Origin: Hymenobacter rigui
GTDB taxonomy: Bacteria > Bacteroidota > Bacteroidia > Cytophagales > Hymenobacteraceae
Direction: 5' to 3'
Length of the DNA stretch: 64,000 bases
Assembly: GCF_003944715.1 (NCBI RefSeq)
Contig: NZ_RWIT01000001.1
Coordinates: forward strand, 806,001-870,000
Positions 35,359-43,946 of the stretch are shown here, one piece after another; position 1 is the first letter of the stretch; the number at the start of each line of letters is the position of its first letter. A program made the translations under genes and the position numbers. Under the pieces are notes generated by a model. That model saw only the letters and a program-made list of their open reading frames with translations. It was not told the DNA's origin and did no database searches.

Positions 35359-36690
35359 TTACAGCGCTAATGCTTCACCGGTATCTTCTACCTGTTCCTC
35401 GGCATTGGTTACCCGCAGCTGCACCAGTTCCACGGCGCGGCCGGCGCGTTTCAGCACCCGGAACTCGTAATTGTCGAGCACAGCCACGTCGCCTACTTCC
35501 GGAATGTTGCCATACAGCACGTTGAGCAGGCCGCCCACGGTTTCGTAGTCGTCGCCTTCGGGCAGGGGATAGGGCAGGTATTCGTTGGCGTCGGAAATGG
35601 GCGTAGAGGTATTGACGCGGTATTCGCTTTCCGACACCTTCTCTACTACCGGCACCTCGTTATCATATTCGTCTTGGATTTCACCTACCAGCTCTTCTAC
35701 AATATCCTCCATGGTCACAATGCCCGATACGCCGCCGAATTCATCGGATACCACGGCCATGTGCATGTGCTTGCGCTGGAACTGGCGCAGCAGGCGGTTG
35801 ATTTTCTTGGTTTCGGGCACGAAGTAGGCAGGGCGCATAATCTTGGCCAGCTCAATGGGCTCCTGGCGGCGGATAATCTGCAGCAGATCCTTCACGTAGA
35901 GCACCCCCACAATGTTGTCGATGTTGCCCTCATACACTGGAATCCGCGAGAACCCCTCGTTGTACACGGTTTCCAGCACGGCATCCTGCGGCGTGTTGAT
36001 ATCAATGGCCGAGAGCTTGGTGCGGGGCACCATAATCTGCTTCACCATCCGGTCGTTGAACTCAAACACATTTTCCAGCAGCTCGTGCTCCGATTCCTGC
36101 AGCTCCCCGCTCTGCTTGCTCTGGTCCAGCAGCAGGCGCAGCTCCTCCGAGGTATGCACCTCATGCTCGTGCACGGAGCCCACCCCGAACAGGCCCAGCA
36201 CCAGGTTCGAGAGCTTATCGAGCAGCCAGATAAAGGGGAAAGTAATAAAGGCAAAGGCCCGCAGCGGAATAGCAATGGCAATGCTTACGTTTTCCGGCTT
36301 TCGGATGGCCAGTACCTTCGGAGCCTGCTCGCCCAGCACAATGTGCATGGTAGTAATAAGCGTGAAGGAGGTGCCAATGGCAATCTGATGAACCAGTGTC
36401 GGGCTCACGGTAAGCCCCAGCTTGTCAATAATGGCCAGCACTACTTCGGCTACTACACTCTCGCCTACCCAACCCAGGGCCAGTGAGGCTACCGTAATAC
36501 CTAGTTGCGTAGCTGAGAGGTAATAGTTGAGGTCGTGCAACATGCTCTGCACGAGCTTGGCCAGGCGGTTGCCGCTCTGGGCCTTGATATCTATCTGCGA
36601 CGGCCGAACCTTGACGAAGGCGAATTCTGCTGCTACAAAAAAGCCATTCAGCAATACCAGCAGAATGGTCAATACTACATTTAAAGCCAT
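35359..36690 (-). CDS. CNNM/CorC-family membrane protein (hemolysin-like)
   Basis: A 443-residue protein: DUF21 domain with three to four membrane segments (about residues 1-190), paired CBS domains (about 205-335, MVPRTKLSAID and DEFGGVSGIVTMEDIVEELVG, the latter split over two elements), and a CorC_HlyC C-terminal domain (about 350-430). Members export or regulate magnesium and related cations; in Bacteroidota the related GldE has a role in gliding, but this gene is not beside gldD. The ATG at 36690 starts the first hydrophobic segment; the longer frame adds 46 unlikely residues. Confidence 0.9.
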   Translation of the reverse strand: MALNVVLTILLVLLNGFFVAAEFAFVKVRPSQIDIKAQSGNRLAKLVQSMLHDLNYYLSATQLGITVASLALGWVGESVVAEVVLAIIDKLGLTVSPTLVHQIAIGTSFTLITTMHIVLGEQAPKVLAIRKPENVSIAIAIPLRAFAFITFPFIWLLDKLSNLVLGLFGVGSVHEHEVHTSEELRLLLDQSKQSGELQESEHELLENVFEFNDRMVKQIMVPRTKLSAIDINTPQDAVLETVYNEGFSRIPVYEGNIDNIVGVLYVKDLLQIIRRQEPIELAKIMRPAYFVPETKKINRLLRQFQRKHMHMAVVSDEFGGVSGIVTMEDIVEELVGEIQDEYDNEVPVVEKVSESEYRVNTSTPISDANEYLPYPLPEGDDYETVGGLLNVLYGNIPEVGDVAVLDNYEFRVLKRAGRAVELVQLRVTNAEEQVEDTGEALAL

Positions 36691-36907
36691 AGGTGCGGAA
36701 GCCTGACTCGACCGGTCGGCCTTCCATTGTAAGGCAAAAATACGACATTCGACGCAAGCGGTTGGAAAATACCGCGGTTTACCTAAATATATCCGCATCG
36801 GCCGCCGGAAGCTACATCTGGCCTTCATGCGGAAAAACTACTTTTCACAGTTGGCTGTTGCCGTTTCTGCCGACCTTTACGTTTCGGTTCCGACTAGTCC
36901 GTCGTTT

Positions 36908-36915
36908 TACTTTCG
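36908..36915 (+). promoter_or_regulatory. -7 box of dsbD placed for a leaderless mRNA
   Basis: TACTTTCG, followed by 4 nt and the ATG at 36920. No ribosome binding site lies in between. Confidence 0.5.
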
Positions 36916-36919
36916 CTTC

Positions 36920-39118
36920 ATGCTCCGCCGATCCTCTTTTCTGTTTTCGTTGCTGCTCATCGTGCTATTGTCCCTGGGGGCTACGGCGCAGGTATTACAG
37001 CCTACCAAGCTATCCACGGCCCTCAGCAAGCCCACCGCCAAAGTAGGCGAGGAGCTGGACCTCATCGTGACGGCCCGCATCGATGACAAGTGGCACCTCT
37101 ACGCCACCGACTTCGACCCTGACCTGGGGCCTACGGTTTTCACGTTCACCTTTGCCAAAAGTCCTGCCTATGAACTGGTGGGTAAACCCAAATCCATCGG
37201 GGCCACCAAGCACTACGACGATATTTTCAAGGGCAACGTCACATATTTCGAGAAGACCGGTCGCATTACCCAGCGCATCCGGGTGCTGCAGCCCGGTCCG
37301 CTCACCATCAAAGCCGAAACCGAGTTCCAGAGCTGCACCGACGTGGACGGCCGCTGCATTCCCGGTGAGGAAAGCCTAAGCTTCGGGCCCATTGAGGTAA
37401 CCGGCACCGCAGCAGCCCCTGCCACTCCGGCTCCGGCCAAAGGCAGCACCGGCACGGTAGTACCGGCTGCAACGCCAGCTACGGCAACCAGCACTGCTTC
37501 CGCTGCCGATACGGCGGCTACTACGGCCGCAGCTGCAGCTACAACAACTGCCGTAGCCCCCATCACTGAGGCGGCTCCGGCTGCTGCAACTGCACCGGCT
37601 GCGGCTCTGGCAGCACCAGCTACTGCGGCTGCCGCTGCTTCAAGCCAGGGTGGCAGCCTGTGGGGCTTCGCGCTGCTGGCGTTTATTTCAGGGTTAGGCG
37701 CACTGCTCACGCCTTGCGTATTTCCCCTGATTCCGATGACGGTTTCCATCTTCACTAAGGGCTCCGCCAACCGACAGCAGGGTATCCTGAAGGCCGTGTT
37801 CTATGGCCTTTCCATCGTGTTTATTTACGTAGTGGTGGGCCTGCTTACCACGGTGCTGCTCGGTGCCGACGGTCTGAACCTCATCAGCACCCATTGGCTG
37901 CCCAACCTTATTTTCTTCGTGGTGTTCGTGGTATTCGGGCTGTCCTTTCTGGGCCTGTTTGAAATTACGTTGCCCCACGGGATGGTGAATAAGATTGATG
38001 CGCAGGCGGACAAAGGCGGCTGGGGCGGTGTGTTCTTCATGGCCCTAACCCTGGTAGTAGTGTCATTTAGCTGCACCGGGCCCATTGTAGGCTCTATCCT
38101 GGCAATGGCCGCCCAGGGCGAGCGAATTCAGCCGGTTATCGGCATGCTGGGCTTTTCCCTGGCCTTTGCGTTGCCCTTTATGCTTTTTGCGTTGTTTCCA
38201 ACGTGGCTGAAAGGCCTGCCCAGCTCCGGCGGCTGGCTGAACACGGTAAAGGTGACGCTGGGCTTTGTGGAGTTGATGCTGGCCCTGAAGTTCCTGAGCA
38301 TGGCCGACCTGGCCTACCACTGGAACCTGCTCCCCCGCGACTTATATCTGGTCCTCTGGATTGCGCTGTCGGGTTTGTTGGGCGTGTACCTGCTGGGCCA
38401 CTTTAAGCTCTCCCACGATTCCGACTTGACGCACCTGAGCGTAGGGCGCCTTCTGATGGCGGTGCTGGCCTTCAGCTTCATGACCTATTTGATTCCGGGC
38501 CTGTTCGGGGCCCCACTGCCGTTGCTGGCAGGCTACCTGCCACCCCAGAGCCGCTCCGATTTTTCGGTGGCCGGCGGTGGTGCGGCTGCCGTGCCGACCT
38601 CCCTGCCCAGCGCCCAGTGCGAAGCGCCCCGCTATGCCGATTTTCTGGAACTGCCCCACGGCCTGTCTGGCTACTTTGATCTGGAGCAGGCCAAACGCTG
38701 CGCCAAGGCTGCCAATAAGCCCTTGTTCATTGATTTCACCGGTCACGCCTGCGTAAACTGCCGCAAAATGGAAGCTACCGTCTGGAGCGACCCGCGGGTG
38801 CTCAAACGCCTGCGCGAAGATTATGTGGTTGTAGCCCTGTACGTGGATGACAAGCAGGAACTGCCCCGCAACGAGTGGTATACCTCCGCCCACGACCACA
38901 AGGAAAAAACCACGCTGGGCAAGAAGAACGCCGACTTACAGCTTACCGGCTTCAACGTAAATGCCCAGCCCTACTACGTACTGCTCGACCCCAACTCCCC
39001 CGCCGACCTAAGCCACACCCTCGCCACCCCGGTAGCATACGAGGATAATGTGAGCAACTTTGTGAAGTTTCTGGATGCCGGCCTGGCCCGTTACAAGCAG
39101 CAGGTAGCCGCCCGTTAA
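36920..39118 (+). CDS. dsbD: Thiol:disulfide interchange protein DsbD
   Basis: A 732-residue inner-membrane reductant transporter that carries electrons from cytoplasmic thioredoxin to periplasmic partners. Order: signal peptide; periplasmic alpha domain (about 25-155) with the cysteine pair in CTDVDGRC; an Ala/Thr/Pro-rich linker of about 75 residues (unusually long); a CcdA-type core of eight helices with TPCVFPLIPMT and SCTGP cysteines; and a C-terminal thioredoxin domain with CVNC in GHACVNCRKME. The start at 36920 is chosen for the normal signal peptide and the nearby -7 box; the frame is open back to 36827. It is divergent from the CorC gene and ends at a long hairpin. Confidence 0.93.
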   Translation: MLRRSSFLFSLLLIVLLSLGATAQVLQPTKLSTALSKPTAKVGEELDLIVTARIDDKWHLYATDFDPDLGPTVFTFTFAKSPAYELVGKPKSIGATKHYDDIFKGNVTYFEKTGRITQRIRVLQPGPLTIKAETEFQSCTDVDGRCIPGEESLSFGPIEVTGTAAAPATPAPAKGSTGTVVPAATPATATSTASAADTAATTAAAAATTTAVAPITEAAPAAATAPAAALAAPATAAAAASSQGGSLWGFALLAFISGLGALLTPCVFPLIPMTVSIFTKGSANRQQGILKAVFYGLSIVFIYVVVGLLTTVLLGADGLNLISTHWLPNLIFFVVFVVFGLSFLGLFEITLPHGMVNKIDAQADKGGWGGVFFMALTLVVVSFSCTGPIVGSILAMAAQGERIQPVIGMLGFSLAFALPFMLFALFPTWLKGLPSSGGWLNTVKVTLGFVELMLALKFLSMADLAYHWNLLPRDLYLVLWIALSGLLGVYLLGHFKLSHDSDLTHLSVGRLLMAVLAFSFMTYLIPGLFGAPLPLLAGYLPPQSRSDFSVAGGGAAAVPTSLPSAQCEAPRYADFLELPHGLSGYFDLEQAKRCAKAANKPLFIDFTGHACVNCRKMEATVWSDPRVLKRLREDYVVVALYVDDKQELPRNEWYTSAHDHKEKTTLGKKNADLQLTGFNVNAQPYYVLLDPNSPADLSHTLATPVAYEDNVSNFVKFLDAGLARYKQQVAAR

Positions 39119-39129
39119 GCGGCCCATGC

Positions 39130-39194
39130 AAGCTTTCAATGCAAAAAACTCCTCCCGAATAATTTTCAGGAGGAGTTTTTTGCATTGAAAGCTT
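39130..39194. terminator. Long-armed terminator after dsbD
   Basis: A 65-nt inverted repeat: inner aaaaaactcctcc/ggaggagtttttt stem plus outer aagctttcaatgc arms, all perfect. It has the same design as the terminator at 3306. Confidence 0.9.
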
Positions 39195-39344
39195 ACAGCA
39201 TTCTACGGAAGTAATGCAACCAGGTAAGGCCTTTTTTGCCTATATACTGTGCAATTCTTACAAGAAAACCTGACCTTTGCGGCCGAAAAGGAAAACCGGC
39301 CCACGACAGAAAACGAAGTGGAAGGTGATAGAACGGTACGGGTA

Positions 39345-39385
39345 CAGAGAGAAAAAGAAAAGGCGGCACCCACCCAGATGCCGCC
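39345..39385 (-). terminator. Intrinsic terminator of the tRNA-like gene
   Basis: Minus strand: GGCGGCA, 10-nt loop, TGCCGCC, then TTTTCTTTTTC. It lies 68 nt past the 3' end of the tRNA-like element. The remaining gene-free DNA from 39195 to 39344 shows nothing else I can name. Confidence 0.75.
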
Positions 39386-39453
39386 TCTCGATTCAGAACG
39401 TACCCACCCAGATACGCCCCGTTTTTCCTCCTCACATAATCCACCCTTTTTGC

Positions 39454-39567
39454 TGTAGAAGAAGGAGTCGAACCTCCACGGAGTGGTTAGCCGGCCGCCG
39501 GACCAGTTTTTCCCGAATCTCCACCCCCGAGAGAGGAGGGCGTGTCTGCCAGTTTCACCATTCTACA
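39454..39567 (-). tRNA. Atypical class II tRNA-like gene, isotype undetermined (loop reads CTC)
   Basis: A 114-nt element that folds as a class II tRNA: acceptor TGTAGAA/TTCTACA (7 bp, starting with U), U8, D-stem GTG/CAC with loop AAACTGGCAGA of leucine type, anticodon stem CCCTC/GGGGG, T-arm GGAGG TTCGACT CCTTC and discriminator G at 39453. CCA is not encoded, as for the tRNA-Arg above. Odd points: the anticodon loop is CTCTCTC, placing CTC at 34-36 (a glutamate anticodon) with a pyrimidine at 37; and the variable region is 46 nt, with TGGAG/CTCCG closing an inner TGGTCCGG hairpin. It has its own -7 box and terminator, so it is probably transcribed. It may be a real but unusual tRNA, a decayed tRNA-Leu, or a tRNA-derived RNA. 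Confidence 0.55.
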
Positions 39568-39607
39568 CTGTTGAAAACAATCCGCCGCCGCTTGCGTTGG
39601 ATTATGA

Positions 39608-39615
39608 CAAATGTA
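39608..39615 (-). promoter_or_regulatory. -7 promoter box of the tRNA-like gene
   Basis: Exact TACATTTG on the minus strand about 40 nt before the 5' end, within AT-rich DNA. A weak TTAT lies at the -33 distance. Confidence 0.55.
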
Positions 39616-39724
39616 CTAGCTTGATCTAAGTAATAAAATAATTTCAGACATTTGCAGGAAAATTTACATACTTTTTAAAAAAGAAAAACTTTCATTGAAA
39701 TATAGGTAATCAACACCCTGAAAA

Positions 39725-40210
39725 ATGGCCCGTAATTACGAACTTGACGACACCGACCGGAAGATTCTGGCCCTGTTGATTGACGATGCAAAAATGCCGT
39801 ACACTGAAATTGCCCGAAAGGTGCATGTTTCAGGCGGAACAGTACATGTTCGGATGGCCCGACTGGAAGAACTAGGCATTGTGCAGGGCGCAACGCTTAA
39901 GATTGATTACCAGAAGCTTGGCTACGGTGTGCGGGCATTTCTGGGAATTTATCTGCAGAAAAGCTCCGTGTACGAAAGTGTAGTGACGGCCCTGCGTCTG
40001 ATTCCGGAAGTTGTGAGCATTGACTTCACGACGGGTGCCTACGGCATCTTTGCCCGCCTGATCTGCCGCGACACCAACCACCTGCGGGAAGTGCTGCACG
40101 AACAGATTCAGCTGATTGAAGGTATTGAACGCACGGAAACGCTTATTTCGCTGGAAGAAGCCTTTAACCGGCCCATCCAACTGCAGGAAATAGAGGAGGA
40201 CGCGGGCTAA
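39725..40210 (+). CDS. Lrp/AsnC-family transcription regulator
   Basis: A 161-residue regulator. N-terminal winged HTH (about residues 7-55, DRKILALLIDDAKMPYTEIA then VHVSGGTVHVRMARLEELG) and C-terminal RAM ligand-binding domain (about 70-145). Lrp-type proteins form octamers and respond to amino acids. No biosynthetic target lies beside it, so the ligand cannot be named. It faces away from the tRNA-like gene; the AT-rich spacer between them may hold its binding sites. Confidence 0.93.
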   Translation: MARNYELDDTDRKILALLIDDAKMPYTEIARKVHVSGGTVHVRMARLEELGIVQGATLKIDYQKLGYGVRAFLGIYLQKSSVYESVVTALRLIPEVVSIDFTTGAYGIFARLICRDTNHLREVLHEQIQLIEGIERTETLISLEEAFNRPIQLQEIEEDAG

Positions 40211-40240
40211 ATCTGGGTTCAGATTGCCTCTCAGCAGTAT

Positions 40241-40268
40241 GCCGCTGCTCCAGTTGTGGAGTAGCGGC
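40241..40268 (+). terminator. Terminator of the Lrp-family gene
   Basis: gccgctgctcca and tggagtagcggc with a 4-nt loop, one G-U pair, followed by ttctgtgtttt. Confidence 0.75.
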
Positions 40269-40431
40269 TTCTGTGTTTTACACGGCTCCGTAGCAGCCCG
40301 CATTGCCTGAAAATAGGCGGGCTCCCAGCCAGAATAGCATTTTTCGGTTGAAGTTGATTGCTTGCTTGGGCCTTGATTCGTAGAGGGTTATATTTCGTAT
40401 ATCCGTGCAGGTATTTTAATCTGGCAACTCC

Positions 40432-41400
40432 ATGAGGATTCAGTACGCGCTTCTCTTGTCTGTAGCACTGTTTGCCCGGTCAGGCCAGGGGCAAAGCCTG
40501 CCGGCAGTGTATTTGAATGACCGAGATGAGGCCACGGTGCCCGATAGTGCTACCCACTACCGGCTTGTGGACCGCAAAAATGAGCTGCTGGGCACGTACG
40601 CCATGCGCGAGTACGCGTTGTCGGGTACGCTGCTGCTGAAAGGCACGCTTTCTTCCATTGACCCCCCGGTACGCAACGGACTGCTGACGTGGTACCATCC
40701 TACGGGTAGTAAAGCCGCGCAGGTACATTACCACGATGATGAAGCCGACGGGCTCTATCTGGGCTGGTACGACGACGGCCGCGTAAGTCAGCGCGGCGAC
40801 TATGCCGACGGACAGCGCGTAGGCCGCTGGATTACCGTACACCGCAACGGCCAGAAACGCTCAGAAGGGCGTTACAACAACGGCCGACCAGTGGGGGAGT
40901 GGCGCTACTACTATGATACGGGAGAACTAAGTGCTATTGAAATGCCTGACCGCCACGGTAAGCCTTTGGCCCTGGCTTTCTTCAATAAAGATGGCTCGCC
41001 CTACATGGGCCGCGTCCGCACCCGGGAGTATCCGCAGTTTCCGGGGGGCGAGGCGGCATTGCTGAACTATATTGAGCGCAACACGGCTTACCCGCGCAAC
41101 ATTCGCCGAAAGGGAATTACTGGCAACGTCTATGTCAGCTATACGGTGGGAGAAGATGGCCGCGTGGGGCAAGTGCGCGTGGTACAGGGCCTGGCCCCTG
41201 ATGCCGACCAGGAGGCCCGGCGGGTAGTGGCCAGCCTGCCACCGTTTGAGCCGGGGCGCGAGTACAACCTGCCCACAGCCATGACGTTCACTATCCCTAT
41301 TCATTTTGCCCCGAATTTTTCCTTAACCTCCGGTGTAAAGCCACCCCAGGTGCCGCCCTCCGAGGCCCGGGCAGCGGCTCCCGACCCGGAAACTGAGTAG
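40432..41400 (+). CDS. MORN-type repeat protein with TonB C-terminal domain
   Basis: A 322-residue exported protein. Signal peptide (about 1-20), then YwqK/MORN-like beta repeats (about 80-180: NGLLTWYHPTGSKAAQVHY, GLYLGWYDDGRVSQRGDY, GRWITVHRNGQKRSEGRY, GEWRYYYDTGELSAIE). A TonB C-terminal domain follows (about 200-290) with YPQFPGGEAALLNYIERN and NVYVSYTVGEDGRVGQVRVVQG. There is no N-terminal anchor of the usual TonB type, so it is probably not a canonical energy transducer; this combination is common in Cytophagales and of unknown role. Confidence 0.85.
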   Translation: MRIQYALLLSVALFARSGQGQSLPAVYLNDRDEATVPDSATHYRLVDRKNELLGTYAMREYALSGTLLLKGTLSSIDPPVRNGLLTWYHPTGSKAAQVHYHDDEADGLYLGWYDDGRVSQRGDYADGQRVGRWITVHRNGQKRSEGRYNNGRPVGEWRYYYDTGELSAIEMPDRHGKPLALAFFNKDGSPYMGRVRTREYPQFPGGEAALLNYIERNTAYPRNIRRKGITGNVYVSYTVGEDGRVGQVRVVQGLAPDADQEARRVVASLPPFEPGREYNLPTAMTFTIPIHFAPNFSLTSGVKPPQVPPSEARAAAPDPETE

Positions 41401-41493
41401 CTGATCCGGAAAAATCTGTAGTGGGGATTAAACTTCGGTAACCGGCGTCCTTCTTACTGGCAAAAGCAACCCTCACTACACACGCAGTTTACC

Positions 41494-41799
41494 ATGAAGC
41501 GCTTCTCATTTCTCGCCGTTACCGCTCTGTTGTTCAGCCTTGCCGCCAGTGCGCAGGTTGCTCCCCGCCGCCACGACCAGGCCCGCATCCGGCAGGGCGT
41601 ACGCTCCGGCCAGCTGACCCGCGCTGAGGCAGTACGCGTAGAAGCCAAGCAGGCACAAGCTGCTCAGGCCCGCCAGGGTGCCCGCGCCGATGGTATAGTA
41701 ACACCCGATGAGCGGAAGGTAGTACGCCGCGAAGAACGCCAGGCTGACCGGGCCCTGTACCGCCAGAAGCACGACGGTCAGACGCGGATAGTACGCTAA
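41494..41799 (+). CDS. Small exported basic helical protein
   Basis: A 101-residue protein with a signal peptide ending ASAQ. The mature 80 residues are helical and rich in Arg, Gln and Ala (RIRQGVRSGQLTRAEAVRVEAKQ, split across two helices). A D-G-x-V-T-P-D-E-R segment resembles an EF-hand-like or Spy-like turn. No family is recognised with confidence; similar small proteins are frequent in this phylum. It has a strong shared terminator. Confidence 0.7.
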   Translation: MKRFSFLAVTALLFSLAASAQVAPRRHDQARIRQGVRSGQLTRAEAVRVEAKQAQAAQARQGARADGIVTPDERKVVRREERQADRALYRQKHDGQTRIVR

Positions 41800-41828
41800 C
41801 TCTGGCCCTGAACTCATTCAAGGAAATA

Positions 41829-41868
41829 CAAAAGCGCCCCGGTCTGCCAGCAGACCGGGGCGCTTTTG
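41829..41868. terminator. Bidirectional terminator upstream of trxA's 3' end
   Basis: caaaagcgccccggtctgc and its complement around a tiny loop, between convergent genes. Confidence 0.92.
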
Positions 41869-41887
41869 GTATGTGTCAGGCTAGGGC

Positions 41888-42217
41888 TTAGGCCGTAACC
41901 TGCGCGTCCAGCTTCTGGGCCAATACGTGCTTCGGAACGGCACCTACCTGCTTATCCACAACCTGGCCGTTCTTGAACACCAGCAGCGTGGGGATGCTGC
42001 GGATGCCAAACTTGGCGGAAGTCTGGGGGTTCGAGTCAACGTCAACTTTGCCGATAACGGCTTTGCCTTCATATTCGCCGGCCAGCTCTTCTACTACCGG
42101 GCCCACCATGCGGCAGGGGCCGCACCATTCGGCCCAAAAGTCTACCAGTACCGGCTTATCGGAGTTGATAATCTGGTCGAAGTTAGCATCGGTAATTTCG
42201 ATGGCTTTATGTCCCAT
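41888..42217 (-). CDS. trxA: Thioredoxin
   Basis: A 109-residue thioredoxin with the active site WCGPC (Cys32, Cys35), the buried Asp in VLVDFWAEW and the cis-proline in [10 protein letters not shown]. It reduces disulfides in the cytoplasm and is the natural donor to DsbD encoded 5 kb away. The ATG at 42217 gives the standard length; the upstream 20 codons are not part of the family. Confidence 0.97.
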   Translation of the reverse strand: MGHKAIEITDANFDQIINSDKPVLVDFWAEWCGPCRMVGPVVEELAGEYEGKAVIGKVDVDSNPQTSAKFGIRSIPTLLVFKNGQVVDKQVGAVPKHVLAQKLDAQVTA

Positions 42218-42264
42218 AATTGTAGGGTTTTTGATGAAATGTGTCTGTACGCTTGTCTGAGCAC

Positions 42265-42292
42265 CTTGTACGTACAAGCGGGCCGCAAGGTA
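42265..42292 (-). promoter_or_regulatory. Candidate trxA promoter with palindrome
   Basis: Minus strand: TACCTTGC (42285-42292), two bases from the -7 consensus, followed by the perfect 14-nt palindrome CTTGTACGTACAAG (42265-42278) close to the predicted transcription start. The palindrome could be an operator or a short hairpin. Confidence 0.4.
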
Positions 42293-42373
42293 GCAGATTG
42301 CGTTCCAACAAGCAGCGCGCCGGAAAGTTCACTTCGGCCAGAGTGGCAGAAGTCTGGCTGAGTCAACGCAGTT

Positions 42374-42415
42374 GCCCGCTACTACCGGCCCGCATGCAGG
42401 CCGGTAGTAGCGGGC
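42374..42415. terminator. Perfect 17-bp hairpin after the membrane-protein gene
   Basis: gcccgctactaccggcc and its complement with an 8-nt loop. No T run on either side, so the role as terminator is uncertain. Confidence 0.55.
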
Positions 42416-42438
42416 GGTATTCGGCACCCGATATTAGA

Positions 42439-42807
42439 TTAGGAGTGATAAGCCCGGGCATATTCCTGCGCCCGGTTGCGTAGCTTATAAAACACATAGA
42501 GGTTGAAGAAGTGCATGCCGCCCAGAATCAGAATGATGGTGCCGATTTTGATGCTGAGCGTTTCCACGCTGCCCTGGTAGCTGGTTACGGCCTCCGTGGT
42601 GCGTAGCGTGAGCGTGGCATAGCCGATATTGACGAGGTAAAAGCCCGTCAGCAGCAGCTTGTTCACGGAGTCAGCCAGCTGCTCATTGCCATGAAAAATA
42701 TCGACCAGAAACAGCCGGCCGTTCTTGAACAGCGTGCGGGCCACCCAGATGGTCAGCAGCACCGTAACGGGCAAATACACTCCGTAAACCAGCAGATAGT
42801 AGTTCAT
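42439..42807 (-). CDS. Small integral membrane protein, function unknown
   Basis: A 122-residue protein with three predicted membrane segments (LLVYGVYLPVTVLLTIWVA; LLLTGFYLVNIGYATL; IGTIILILGGMHFFNLYVFY). A polar loop FKNGRLFLVDIFHGNEQLADSVN follows the first segment. No family is recognised. It lies 122 nt downstream of the broken epimerase gene and may share its transcript. Confidence 0.7.
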   Translation of the reverse strand: MNYYLLVYGVYLPVTVLLTIWVARTLFKNGRLFLVDIFHGNEQLADSVNKLLLTGFYLVNIGYATLTLRTTEAVTSYQGSVETLSIKIGTIILILGGMHFFNLYVFYKLRNRAQEYARAYHS

Positions 42808-42929
42808 GACGTTGAAAGGTTTGAGGGTGAAAAAATGATAAGTGACAGGTAAGGTGTTTTGCGGGAGAAGCTGAGCCGATTTTGCTGCTGATGACCTCAG
42901 TTGGTGCCTGGAGTCTCTTCCAAAGCCAG

Positions 42930-43859
42930 CTAGCCAGCGGAACCAATCTGCGGAAGTAACTCATGCAGAGCGGCGGGGCAGTTGGGGAAGCGGAACCGGA
43001 AGCCCGCTTCCAGTAGCCGCTGCGGTGCCACTTTGCGGCTTTTCAGGATTAGCTCGGTTTCGGTGCGTAGCAGAAAGGCTCCGATTTCCAGCAGCCACCG
43101 GGGCTGCGGCAGGTGCCAGCGGGGGCGGTAGTGATGGTCGAGCAGGGCGTTGAACTCATCGTTGCGGATGTGGTGTGGGGCACACAGGTTGAATACGCCC
43201 TCCAGAGCCGGAGTAGCAACCAGAAACTCCACGGCCCGGCAGAAATCTGTGGCGTGTAGCCAGCTTATCCACTGCTGCCCGGTGCCCTGGGGGGTACTGG
43301 GGCCGCGCCGGGCCAGTCGGGCCATCACGGGCAGCGCCCCACCATCGGCTCACAGCACAATGGCCGTCCGCAGCGCCACGCGCCTGGTGGGCAGCACGGG
43401 GGCGAGGTTGAACTCTGCTTCCCACTGCTGTGCCACCATCTCGGAGAAGCCGCGCCCGATGCGTCCGGCAGCCTCCGTGTTGGCCGGGGCCGCGCCGGTC
43501 GTGTCTTCGTAAATGGTAGCGGTGGAGGAGTTCAGCCACACGGCCGGCGGGTTCTGGCACTGCGCTACAGCTTCGCCCAGCACCCGCGTACTCTCGGTGC
43601 GGCTGCGTACAATGGCGTACCGGTTGACAGCGTGGTAGCGGCAATCCACCGATTTACCGGCCAGATTAATGAGAGCCGCCGCTCCTTCCAGCATCTTGGC
43701 CCAGGGCCCGAGCGTGCGGCCGTCCCAGGCTACCTCCCCAAACCGCTTGGCCCGGCGGGTAAGCGTGAGCACCTCATAGCCCAACTGCCGAAAATGCAGC
43801 GCCAACTGCCGACCCAAAAAGCCCGTGCCACCGGCTAGTACCAAAAGAGGCTGGTTCAT
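42930..43859 (-). pseudogene. TIGR01777-family NAD(P)-dependent epimerase interrupted by in-frame TGA
   Basis: Reading from the ATG at 43859, 169 codons give the Rossmann half of a TIGR01777 (YfcH/SulA-like) epimerase (LAGGTGFLGRQLA; INLAGKSVDCRY; SSTATIYED) up to ALRTAIVL. Codon 170 is TGA (43350-43352). The same frame then continues ADGGALPVMARLARRG and the complete C-terminal half, including the DUF1731 tail, to 42930. Nothing else is damaged: there is no frameshift and codon use stays normal. In family members this position is an ordinary residue (often Gly or Ser), so one substitution explains it. Either a recent nonsense mutation, a sequencing error, or readthrough. The promoter region contains the GbsR-type palindrome. 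Confidence 0.85.
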
Positions 43860-43900
43860 GAGAGATGAATTGAGAAATTAGAATGATATATAGTTTCGAA

Positions 43901-43919
43901 CTTTCAATAAAAAATGAAA
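43901..43919. promoter_or_regulatory. Putative operator upstream of the epimerase gene
   Basis: ctttcaataaaaaatgaaa, an imperfect palindrome 42 nt before the epimerase start codon. It matches the site upstream of the GbsR gene (44493-44512) at nearly every base, including the adjacent TTTCnAA on its left. Confidence 0.65.
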
Positions 43920-43946
43920 TAAACAAGCAAAAAAATAAGCCGCCCG

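Noticed and set aside
39193..39444. 83-codon minus-strand frame between dsbD and the tRNA-like gene
   Set aside because: It contains the tRNA-like gene's terminator, has no ribosome binding site or domain, and composition is not coding-like.
43350..43352. Selenocysteine reading of the in-frame TGA in the epimerase gene
   Set aside because: No SECIS-like hairpin is apparent after the TGA, the position is not a redox or catalytic residue in the family, and no selenocysteine genes are in the window.
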